8,321 nt of DNA from an uncultured bacterium (GTDB lineage: Bacteria > Cyanobacteriota > Vampirovibrionia > Gastranaerophilales > Gastranaerophilaceae): the NCBI GenBank assembly GCA_902765655.1, contig CACXAK010000040.1, forward strand, positions 1 through 8,321, in the 5' to 3' direction. Shown piece after piece: positions 1-4,727 of the stretch. The position numbers and the translations under genes were made by a program. The stretch's first letter is position 1, and each line of letters begins with the position of its first letter. The notes under the pieces were generated by a model. That model was not told the DNA's origin and did not search any database. It saw nothing but the letters and a program-made list of their open reading frames with translations.

Positions 1-17
1 CCTGTTTTCAAAAGAAT

Positions 18-90
18 AGCCGGCAATGGGACTCGAACCTACAACCTACGGTTTACAAAACCGTTGCTCTGCCAATTGAGCTATGCCGGC
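18..90 (-). tRNA. tRNA-Thr (anticodon UGU)
   Basis: Read on the minus strand this folds as a complete 73-nt cloverleaf. The acceptor stem GCCGGCA/TGCCGGC has 7 perfect pairs, the D stem is GCTC/GAGC, and the anticodon stem ACGGT/ACCGT encloses the loop TTTGTAA, giving anticodon TGT, which reads ACA (Thr). The T loop is TTCGAGT and the discriminator base is T. The 3' CCA is not encoded, so it must be added after transcription. The T stem GTAGG/CCCAT contains one A-C mismatch and one G-U pair, which is slightly unusual, but the rest of the fold leaves little doubt about identity. Confidence 0.96.
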
Positions 91-108
91 ACCTCTTTCG
101 TAATTTCA

Positions 109-136
109 ATTATATTTAAAAAAAAGTCAATGTCAA
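109..136 (-). promoter_or_regulatory. Promoter of tRNA-Thr
   Basis: On the minus strand, TTGACA (136-131) and TATAAT (114-109) are both exact consensus hexamers, separated by 16 bp. Transcription would start near 102, about 12 nt before the mature tRNA 5' end. A second TTGAC-like hexamer (130-125) lies inside the spacer but is too close to the -10 to be the -35. Such strong promoters are typical of stable RNA genes. Confidence 0.85.
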
Positions 137-158
137 GCGCATTTGTTTGATTTATAAT
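130..158 (+). promoter_or_regulatory. Probable promoter of the DUF486 gene
   Basis: TATAAT at 153-158 is a perfect -10 box. ATGTCA at 130-135 lies 17 bp upstream and matches 4 of 6 bases of the -35 consensus. The predicted start near 165 gives a 5' leader of about 28 nt containing AGGA at 181-184. The -35 overlaps the -35 of the divergent tRNA-Thr promoter, so the two probably compete for polymerase. Confidence 0.6.
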
Positions 159-192
159 TGTATTTAATGATACGTAAACAAGGAAAATTATT

Positions 193-534
193 ATGGTTAG
201 AGCTATTGCACCAATTTTATTGTTACTTATTTCAAATATATTCATGACTTTTGCATGGTATGGACATCTAAAATTTAAAACGTCTGCTCTTTGGGCTGTT
301 GTTTTGATTAGTTGGGGTATAGCATTTTTTGAATATTGTTTTCAGGTTCCTGCAAACCGTATTGGCTATGAAACTTACAATGCTGCGCAGCTGAAAACTA
401 TTCAAGAAGTGATTACTCTTGTTGTATTTAGCTTCTTTTCTGTTTTTTATCTGAAAGAACAATTCAAGTGGAATTATCTTGTTGGATTTGCCCTTATAGT
501 ATTGGCCGTATTTTTTATTTTTAAAAAATGGTAG
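193..534 (+). CDS. DUF486 / DMT-like small membrane protein
   Basis: A 113-residue, very hydrophobic protein with four likely transmembrane helices at about residues 5-25, 32-50, 70-88 and 93-111. The stretch FQVPANRIGYETYNAAQLK followed by TIQEVITLVVF is the conserved core I associate with the DUF486 family of the drug/metabolite transporter-like superfamily, and the length is normal for it. Members sit in the cytoplasmic membrane; substrate and function are unknown to me. The start is supported by AGGA at 181-184 with an 8-nt spacer. It stands alone, divergent from tRNA-Thr, with a tandem octamer array 18 nt after the stop. No terminator hairpin is obvious directly behind it. Confidence 0.88.
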   Translation: MVRAIAPILLLLISNIFMTFAWYGHLKFKTSALWAVVLISWGIAFFEYCFQVPANRIGYETYNAAQLKTIQEVITLVVFSFFSVFYLKEQFKWNYLVGFALIVLAVFFIFKKW

Positions 535-552
535 TTCCCGGTGTTAATAAAG

Positions 553-592
553 ACGCTAAGGCACTATGATACTAAGATACTAAGATACTAAG
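553..592 (+). repeat. Tandem octamer array 1 (consensus RYACTAAG)
   Basis: Five contiguous 8-bp units, ACGCTAAG, GCACTATG and three identical ATACTAAG, start 18 nt after the stop codon of the DUF486 gene. The same octamer consensus, on the opposite strand, forms the longer array at 1615-1707. The 8-bp period excludes a coding triplet explanation. It resembles in style the short tandem repeats known between genes in cyanobacteria, which usually have 7-bp units. No function can be assigned. Confidence 0.9.
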
Positions 593-659
593 TTCGTATC
601 AGGTTTGAAGTAGATAAGCAGATAATAGTTAATTTCTTTACATAAATTAATTATTTTTG

Positions 660-734
660 GCAGCTATATATAATTTCCCCCAAGATGCAGGTTATGAATT
701 ATTTGTCTGTGTAGCTGCGTCGACCTGCCTTTTT
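660..734 (+). ncRNA. Possible structured RNA or attenuator upstream of rpmE
   Basis: GCAGCTATATA (660-670) can pair with TGTGTAGCTGC (708-718): 11 pairs, two of them G-U. The helix continues with TAATTT (671-676) against GAATTA (696-701) after a 6-nt bulge. In the apical loop, GCAGGTT (687-693) is complementary to GACCTGC (722-728) just downstream, followed by five T (730-734). The second pairing interleaves with the first, so the two form either an H-type pseudoknot or mutually exclusive folds, the second resembling a weak intrinsic terminator with a long loop. A TATATAAT box lies within the 5' arm. rpmE appears to have its own promoter downstream (743-771), so this may be a separate small RNA. 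I do not recognise a known family; the fold was worked out by eye. Confidence 0.4.
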
Positions 735-742
735 ACCACCCC

Positions 743-771
743 TTGATTTTATGAATTTAGCGTTTTAAAAT
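743..771 (+). promoter_or_regulatory. Promoter of rpmE
   Basis: TTGATT (743-748) and TAAAAT (766-771) are separated by exactly 17 bp. The inferred transcription start near 778 leaves a leader of about 55 nt before the rpmE ATG. It lies downstream of the T run that ends the structured segment at 660-734. Confidence 0.7.
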
Positions 772-798
772 GTATTCAGTCGAAATATTACACAAAAA

Positions 799-827
799 TT
801 CAGGTTTGGAATCCTGAAAGAAAGAGG
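799..827 (+). promoter_or_regulatory. rpmE leader hairpin next to the ribosome binding site
   Basis: TTCAGG (799-804) pairs with CCTGAA (813-818) around an 8-nt loop. The stem ends 4 nt before the Shine-Dalgarno AGAGG (823-827), which is 5 nt from the ATG. Autoregulatory mRNA leaders are known for L31 genes in several bacterial groups, so a role in translational feedback is plausible, but it is only inferred here and I did not match it to a specific leader family. Confidence 0.4.
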
Positions 828-832
828 TAAAA

Positions 833-1036
833 ATGAAAGCAGATATTCATCCGGAATATAAGAAAACAGTTATCAAATGTGTATGCGGCAACGAAATTGA
901 AACCGGCTCAGTTCAGGACAACATCACTGTTGAAATTTGCAACAAATGCCATCCGTTCTACACAGGACAACAAAAAATTCTTGACTCTGAAGGAAGAGTT
1001 GAAAGATTTAACAAAAGATACGGTAAGAAAAACTAA
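833..1036 (+). CDS. rpmE: Ribosomal protein bL31, zinc-binding (C+) type
   Basis: A 67-residue protein of normal length for bacterial L31. It begins MKADIHPEYKK, the typical L31 N-terminus, and carries the four zinc ligands of the C+ form: C16 and C18 in KCVCGN, then C36 and C39 in EICNKCHPFYTG. HPFYTG and the basic C-terminal RFNKRYGKK are family hallmarks. L31 bridges the 50S and 30S subunits at the central protuberance. The Shine-Dalgarno AGAGG sits 5 nt upstream of the ATG, a promoter is visible at 743-771, and an intrinsic terminator follows the stop within 20 nt, so the gene is probably monocistronic. Zinc-binding L31 is commonly a zinc reservoir, replaced by a C- paralogue under zinc limitation; no paralogue is visible here. 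Confidence 0.97.
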   Translation: MKADIHPEYKKTVIKCVCGNEIETGSVQDNITVEICNKCHPFYTGQQKILDSEGRVERFNKRYGKKN

Positions 1037-1054
1037 TCCGTTAACAACAATTTT

Positions 1055-1087
1055 AAAAAAGCTCCGAATTTTTTTCGGAGCTTTTTT
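1055..1087. terminator. Intrinsic terminator between convergent rpmE and the 165-aa gene
   Basis: A 14-bp perfect stem pairs 1055-1068 with 1074-1087: a GCTCCGA/TCGGAGC core flanked by A6/T6, with a 5-nt T loop. The T run after the stem on the plus strand terminates rpmE. The A run on the other side makes it work as well for the minus-strand gene ending at 1099, so it is probably bidirectional. Confidence 0.93.
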
Positions 1088-1098
1088 ATTATATAATT

Positions 1099-1596
1099 TT
1101 AGTTTGTCCATTTGTCAGAAATGTAACTCAATATTGCGCCGCCAATTTCTTCATTTGGATCAAACGGCTGATTGGGGTTATTCGGTTTCATTGAATTTTG
1201 AATTAACATTTTACACAGCGGACCAAAAGCATCAGGCACCTGAATTTTTCTGTAAATTCCTGCCAAAAAAGTTTGTATATTAGGAGATTGGGTTTGGTTA
1301 AATCTCGAAAAAACAGGATAAAGTTTATCAATTCCTTTTGTTCCGTTATCCAGCATTCTGTCCATAATATACAGGGTTTCGGTAACCTGCGCTTCATTAT
1401 TTGAATGTTCCAGAATATCTGTCAGGTATGGCAGTGCATTTTCTTTTCGTTTTACAAAATAATCAACTTTATTTTGGTCAAAAAGACAGTAATTTCTATT
1501 CCGGTTTGGCATATTAACATTTGAATTTGAAACATTATTACCGTACGAATACGTTCTATATGTAGTATATTGATTATTTATAGCATTTATTGTCAT
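1099..1596 (-). CDS. Hypothetical helical-repeat-like protein, Asn-rich N-terminus
   Basis: A 165-residue protein that I cannot place in a named family. Residues 1-36 are rich in Asn, Tyr and Ser (for example YGNNVSNSNVNMPNRNRN) and probably disordered. Residues from about 40 to 135 look like successive amphipathic helices (YFVKRKENALPYLTDILE, then LYIMDRMLDNGTKGIDKLYPVF, then FLAGIYRKIQVPDAFGPL), a pattern compatible with a small HEAT/ARM-type solenoid. That is an impression rather than a match. No signal peptide or membrane segment is seen. GGAG lies 7 nt upstream of the ATG, supporting the start. It follows the 514-aa gene on the same strand, separated only by an octamer repeat array, and converges on rpmE with a shared terminator. 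It may be the last gene of the minus-strand block. Confidence 0.75.
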   Translation of the reverse strand: MTINAINNQYTTYRTYSYGNNVSNSNVNMPNRNRNYCLFDQNKVDYFVKRKENALPYLTDILEHSNNEAQVTETLYIMDRMLDNGTKGIDKLYPVFSRFNQTQSPNIQTFLAGIYRKIQVPDAFGPLCKMLIQNSMKPNNPNQPFDPNEEIGGAILSYISDKWTN

Positions 1597-1614
1597 TTTT
1601 AATCTCCGAAATAA

Positions 1615-1707
1615 CTTAGTGCCTTAGTATCTTAGTGCCTTAGTATATTAGTGTCTTAGCATCTTGTTCTAATTTCTTAGTGCCTTAGTGCCCTAGTATC
1701 TTAGTGC
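1615..1707 (-). repeat. Tandem octamer array 2 (consensus RYACTAAG on the minus strand)
   Basis: About ten near-perfect 8-bp units, written on the plus strand as CTTAGTGC or CTTAGTAT, run from 1615 to 1707, interrupted by a degenerate stretch at 1663-1675 (13 bp, off register). The last two bases alternate GC and AT in successive units at 1615-1646. It starts 6 nt after the stop of the 514-aa gene and ends about 18 nt before the start of the 165-aa gene, so it fills the intergenic space. The unit is the same as in array 1 (553-592), and in both cases ACTAAG reads in the sense of the gene that precedes it. Confidence 0.92.
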
Positions 1708-1713
1708 CTTTAT

Positions 1714-3258
1714 TTATGAATATACAAATGGAGGCCCATTTTTAATTTCCAGCAAAATGTTTTCTGCCATTGTTTTTAATTCTTGTTTTGAGCGTTTACC
1801 GCTATCGACCTGTTTATAAAATTCTTTTACAAGCGGATTTATTGCAGAATCTTTTTTTGCTTTGAAATTCCTTAATTCAGTAGAAACAAGACGCTTTTGT
1901 AAATCGAGTTCTGTCTGTGCATTTATTTTTTTGACCTGAACATCTTTTAATGCTTCGCCCGCAAGTTTTCCGCCGTAACCAATTGCGGTAATAGAGGTTA
2001 TTCCGCCAAACAGTAAACCGAATTGCGGATTTGAAGTATCCAAAAGCCAATTGTAGAAAAATGCCTTATAATCATCTACAAAAGAATTAAATGCAGGTTT
2101 TGGTGTTCCGTCGCCGCCAATATTCGGGTTAACTTTTGTAGTCGAAGTTTCAATTTTTTCAATAATTTTCTTCTCGAAATTTTCTTTTTCTTCTTTTGTC
2201 CAATTTAAAGCAGTGACTTGCTCTTTGATAAATTCTTTTATTCCTTTTGAATTTTCGATTTCAACAAACATGTGTTCAAGATTTTTTTCATCAACGTGTT
2301 TTGTTTCATTTGTCGATGTTTTTACAAGCTGGGAAATTGCTTTTTTGGTTTGTTCAAGGGTTTCCTGCAAATGCACTTTGCTTTTTGTCAGATTCTTTAA
2401 TGACAAAAAACCAAGACCTATAATCCCTGCAAGTGTACCGATACCTAATAAAATGTTCCCAAAGTTAGTATTTTTGAAAGATTCTTCGCTATTTGTCATT
2501 CTGAGGGCAAAGCCCGAAGAATCACCTTCATTTCGCTCAGAATGACGAGAACTGAATGCAAACTGAGCAAAACTTTTGCGCCCGAATGGTGTATCCGGTT
2601 TTTCTTCAGGCGGGTTCAAAAAACCTTCAAAATCTTTTGTGTATTTAGAAAGCATAGAACGAATTATCTGCATCTTGCCGGAAAATGCCTGAGTTTCTAC
2701 TGCAATTAAATTTTCCTGTAAATTTTTTTGAATGTTTGATTCTTTGCGCTTTACCCAAATATCTTTGTATCCGTCAAAGAATGTTTTTCCCATAAATGCC
2801 ATTGCTGAAAGTGTAAGTACTCCTGCACCTGCAATAAAAGTTTTGCTGTTCGGACTTTGAACCATTTGATATATAACCTGTGAGGTTTCTTTACTTAGAT
2901 TTACGTTTCTTGTAACTGCAGGAAGCCATTTTTCTTTTGCAAGATTTTTGGACGCTTTTGCGCTGTAACGTACAAAACCTGTGAGCCCTGCAATTGCACC
3001 CATTACTCCTAATGCAATTGTACTTAACGGCAATAACTTTTTATCAACGATTTGGTTATCTTTGTATAATTGTGATGGCATAGTAGTATCATCAGATATG
3101 ACAAAAGTATCTTTCAAATCCGACAGAGAAATATCATTATCCTTAACAAAGCTGTTTACAATAACTCCCTCTTTTGTCGAATTGATGTTTCGTTTTTGGG
3201 ATTGAGTCATATTTCTGTGCTGAATCAGTTGTTCGTTTGCAAAAGGATTAATGTTCAT
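1714..3258 (-). CDS. Hypothetical membrane protein, about four TM segments
   Basis: A 514-residue protein of unknown family. A polar N-terminus (1-72) precedes hydrophobic segments at about 75-97 (LLPLSTIALGVMGAIAGLTG), 139-157, 268-288 (NILLGIGTLAGIIGLGFL) and 413-435 (FGLLFGGITSITAIGYGG). The region between the third and fourth (290-375) is charged and likely helical or coiled coil, as are 440-470 and the C-terminus. The Gly/Ala-rich segments resemble membrane-inserting hairpins. No signal peptide or catalytic motif is visible. The ATG lies inside the last codons of the upstream 229-aa gene (11-bp overlap), with AAAGGA 9 nt before it, so translation is probably coupled and the two products may act together. 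Residues 238-260 (SERNEGDSSGFALRMT and flanks) come from a palindromic repeat inserted in frame. An octamer array follows the stop directly. Confidence 0.8.
   Translation of the reverse strand: MNINPFANEQLIQHRNMTQSQKRNINSTKEGVIVNSFVKDNDISLSDLKDTFVISDDTTMPSQLYKDNQIVDKKLLPLSTIALGVMGAIAGLTGFVRYSAKASKNLAKEKWLPAVTRNVNLSKETSQVIYQMVQSPNSKTFIAGAGVLTLSAMAFMGKTFFDGYKDIWVKRKESNIQKNLQENLIAVETQAFSGKMQIIRSMLSKYTKDFEGFLNPPEEKPDTPFGRKSFAQFAFSSRHSERNEGDSSGFALRMTNSEESFKNTNFGNILLGIGTLAGIIGLGFLSLKNLTKSKVHLQETLEQTKKAISQLVKTSTNETKHVDEKNLEHMFVEIENSKGIKEFIKEQVTALNWTKEEKENFEKKIIEKIETSTTKVNPNIGGDGTPKPAFNSFVDDYKAFFYNWLLDTSNPQFGLLFGGITSITAIGYGGKLAGEALKDVQVKKINAQTELDLQKRLVSTELRNFKAKKDSAINPLVKEFYKQVDSGKRSKQELKTMAENILLEIKNGPPFVYS
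2480..2546. repeat. Palindromic repeat element inside the 514-aa coding region
   Basis: GTCATTCTGAG (2495-2505) and CTCAGAATGAC (2536-2546) form an 11-bp perfect inverted repeat. A second pair, GATTCTTCG (2480-2488) and CGAAGAATC (2515-2523), and a small GGGC-AAA-GCCC hairpin (2505-2515) lie in and around it. The GTCATTCTGAG...GAAGAATC pattern matches a widespread dispersed palindromic repeat I recall from many unrelated bacterial genomes, usually between genes. Here the frame stays open and the element encodes residues 238-260 of the host protein, just before its third membrane segment, much as Rickettsia palindromic elements do. Confidence 0.75.
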
Positions 3259-3937
3259 ATTCGGCTATCCTTTCTTCTTCACGTTTGAATTTCCTTGAAA
3301 GATTGTGTATAAAAGTTTTTAGATTAAATGCTTTTTTGGTCTCATCAATTTTTTTGTCGTTATCATCTGTTTCGTCTGCACCAAAAACAAAAAATATTGA
3401 CTTGAGCTTCTTTTTAATACTTCCCATAAGATTTGATAATGATTTTGTCAGTGCAGCTTTAAACTCTCCGTATACGGCTGCAAGTTTATCTGCAATATCT
3501 GCAAATTTTTGTGCAAAGTTTGCCATAACATTCGGGATTGCAGACATAATGTTAATTACTCTTGCAACAACCTGTGTTAATACAAAATTTACCGGAGCAG
3601 AAATAATTGCCGGCATAGATTTTGATATATTCGTAGCAAGGTCAATAATTCTTTGATGCATACTCTCAAGATTTTTCTGAAATTGAACCATTGATTGGAT
3701 AAAACCCTGTTGAGATGCCTGAGCTCTTTGTTGAGCTGCTTTTTGAGCTCTTAGCATTGCACCTATTGCAGCACACTGATTATATGTCATTTCTCCGACA
3801 TTCCTGGGGGTATCACGTTTTGTTGTCGAATTCCCTCCCGCCATTCCGCTGCATATAGGGCATGCGCCTGCAGGAAGACCATGCGGGCAACAACCTATTT
3901 TTGAATTATGAATATGCGGTGCTGCTCCTACTGACAT
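3248..3937 (-). CDS. Hypothetical Cys-rich N-terminal, helical protein
   Basis: A 229-residue protein of unknown function. The N-terminus has a compact Cys/His cluster, CCPHGLPAGACPICSG (residues 16-31), with C16, C17, H19, C26 and C29 suggesting a small zinc-binding knuckle. A Gly/Thr-rich linker and then long Ala/Gln-rich amphipathic helices follow (57-106 and 137-178); 108-135 is moderately hydrophobic. The C-terminus (187-229) is highly charged. I recall similar 'PHGLP..ACPICSG' N-termini in gut cyanobacterial relatives, but know no function. AGAGGA lies 7 nt upstream of the ATG and is locked in a hairpin (3945-3965). It is the first gene of the block and overlaps the 514-aa gene by 11 bp. 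Confidence 0.8.
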   Translation of the reverse strand: MSVGAAPHIHNSKIGCCPHGLPAGACPICSGMAGGNSTTKRDTPRNVGEMTYNQCAAIGAMLRAQKAAQQRAQASQQGFIQSMVQFQKNLESMHQRIIDLATNISKSMPAIISAPVNFVLTQVVARVINIMSAIPNVMANFAQKFADIADKLAAVYGEFKAALTKSLSNLMGSIKKKLKSIFFVFGADETDDNDKKIDETKKAFNLKTFIHNLSRKFKREEERIAEYEH

Positions 3938-3938
3938 T

Positions 3939-3965
3939 AAAAAATCCTCTCTGAATCAAAGAGGA
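3939..3965 (-). promoter_or_regulatory. Terminator-like hairpin sequestering the Shine-Dalgarno of the 229-aa gene
   Basis: On the minus strand TCCTCTTT (3965-3958) pairs with AGAGAGGA (3952-3945): 8 pairs including one G-U, closing a GATTC loop. The 3' arm is the ribosome binding site of the 229-aa gene, and six T (3944-3939) follow it. The structure can therefore act as a weak intrinsic terminator, a translation lock, or both. The 5' arm is also perfectly complementary over 9 nt to CAAAGAGGA at 4087-4079 near the transcript start, a possible competing partner. Confidence 0.6.
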
Positions 3966-3976
3966 CACAACCTTTG

Positions 3977-4024
3977 GAATATTTATTTTATTTTCCCAAA
4001 CTGCACGTAGAAAAATAAATATTC
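3977..4024 (-). promoter_or_regulatory. 13-bp inverted repeat in the leader of the orphan block
   Basis: GAATATTTATTTT (3977-3989) is perfectly repeated in inverse at 4012-4024 around a 22-nt loop. It lacks a T tail and is very AT-rich, so it is more likely a leader stem than a terminator. The arms overlap the 3' half and the stop codon of the small upstream reading frame, so a translating ribosome would melt it. Confidence 0.6.
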
Positions 4025-4072
4025 TTGAGTGTTCCGACTTTTACGGCTGCGGCAGCAGTTGAAGATATTCAC
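3983..4072 (-). CDS. Possible leader peptide or small protein, 29 aa
   Basis: From GTG at 4072 this frame runs 29 codons to TAA (3985-3983), giving (M)NIFNCCRSRKSRNTQEY and then a hydrophobic LFFYV and basic end. AGAGGA (4084-4079) lies 6 nt before the GTG and only a few nucleotides after the predicted transcript start, which is good placement. An in-frame ATG at 4093 is upstream of that start and therefore less likely. The frame overlaps the 13-bp hairpin. It could be a regulatory leader peptide or chance; no homologue is recognised. Confidence 0.35.
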   Translation of the reverse strand: MNIFNCCRSRKSRNTQEYLFFYVQFGKIK

Positions 4073-4094
4073 TTCATTTCCTCTTTGTTCCATG

Positions 4095-4123
4095 ATGGTA
4101 AAATAAGAGTAATTTCATGTCAA
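4095..4123 (-). promoter_or_regulatory. Promoter of the 229-aa/514-aa gene block
   Basis: On the minus strand, TTGACA (4123-4118) is an exact -35 consensus, and TACCAT (4100-4095) follows after 17 bp as a reasonable -10. Transcription would begin near 4088, leaving a leader of about 150 nt before the 229-aa gene. It separates the block from the upstream 161-aa gene, so the latter is not needed to drive it. Confidence 0.75.
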
Positions 4124-4154
4124 ACATTTCAGAGTATTTTGTTACAAAAAATAA

Positions 4155-4640
4155 TTAGTATTTCAGCGGAGATTGTCTGAAAATTTTTCTGAAAAAAGGA
4201 AATGCATGATAAAAGATTTCTTTTGTCGGATATTTCAATTTTTTTATAATAGTAATTACCGCTTCATTATTTTTTTTGTCCCAAACCAGAATTGATGCAG
4301 GACTAGGACTGAAATACAAATCCTTATTTAAATCCAATTTTTTCAGTCCTTTTTCATTCTTTATAAATGGTCTGAGTAAATTTTTTAATGATTCAAATTC
4401 TGCCGGACTAATAAATCTGGGCATATTTAAATCAAAATCATTCAATATAAGTTTCTTCTCAAGTTTTTCAATAGCAGGCGTTAAAACGTATTTTCTTTTG
4501 CCTGCTTCTTCAATAAATCCGCAATCCTGACCGTGGTATAGAACATTTTTTACATATTTGTTAAAAGTCATTCCCGGGGTTAATTTATTTAAATTTGTTC
4601 TGATTTTTGTAATAAACATATCAATCATAGTAAAACGCAT
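4155..4640 (-). CDS. Hypothetical protein, 161 aa
   Basis: A Lys-rich protein, predicted soluble, that I do not recognise. Residues 24-65 (FNKYVKNVLYHGQDCGFIEE, then KRKYVLTPAIEKLEKKL) could form a helix followed by a winged-helix-like hairpin, but no family motif confirms DNA binding. The C-terminal half alternates short strands (ASILVW, AVITII) and helices, ending in aromatic and basic residues. No convincing Shine-Dalgarno precedes M1, M5 or M8, so the start is uncertain; a run of ten A (4641-4650 on the plus strand) abuts the first ATG. It diverges from leuS with about 87 bp between the starts. No strong terminator follows, and a new promoter begins 32 bp downstream. Confidence 0.65.
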   Translation of the reverse strand: MRFTMIDMFITKIRTNLNKLTPGMTFNKYVKNVLYHGQDCGFIEEAGKRKYVLTPAIEKLEKKLILNDFDLNMPRFISPAEFESLKNLLRPFIKNEKGLKKLDLNKDLYFSPSPASILVWDKKNNEAVITIIKKLKYPTKEIFYHAFPFFRKIFRQSPLKY

Positions 4641-4685
4641 AAAAAAAAAATTTGCTACTATTCTTAAAATTAATATTGTTATTTG

Positions 4686-4694
4686 TGTTATACT
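4686..4694 (+). promoter_or_regulatory. Extended -10 promoter of leuS
   Basis: TGTTATACT at 4686-4694 fits an extended -10 (TGn followed by TATACT); no good -35 is found at 17 bp. The transcript would start near 4701, with a leader of about 27 nt to the ATG at 4728. That is too short for a T-box or other riboswitch. Confidence 0.6.
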
Positions 4695-4727
4695 GAACTA
4701 AACAGAGAGTAAATGGAGTATACAGAA

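Noticed and set aside
685..714. Nine-codon ORF (MQVMNYLSV) inside the structured segment upstream of rpmE
   Set aside because: No Shine-Dalgarno, too short to support, and located within base-paired elements.
879..1283. A 134-codon plus-strand open frame overlapping rpmE and running past its terminator
   Set aside because: It overlaps rpmE in another frame, crosses a strong terminator, and lies antisense to the 165-aa gene; composition looks like a shadow frame.
1615..1707. Octamer array as a CRISPR
   Set aside because: Units are 8 bp, directly contiguous, with no spacers and no cas genes nearby.
2213..2545. Plus-strand open frame antisense to the 514-aa gene
   Set aside because: No Shine-Dalgarno or promoter, Ser/Phe/Cys-rich composition typical of the complement of a Lys/Glu-rich gene.
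3285..3656. Plus-strand open frame of 123 codons antisense to the 229-aa gene
   Set aside because: Antisense shadow of a supported gene, without initiation signals.
4124..4154. Hairpin terminator behind the 161-aa gene
   Set aside because: Only a weak, purely AT pairing (around TTTTGTTACAAAA) can be drawn, not enough to call.
4701..4727. T-box or other tRNA-sensing leader for leuS
   Set aside because: The likely leader is about 27 nt, far too short, and no specifier loop or antiterminator is present.
4713..4727. Longer leuS start at ATG 4713
   Set aside because: Possible, but GGAG with a 9-nt spacer and the usual LeuRS N-terminus favour 4728.
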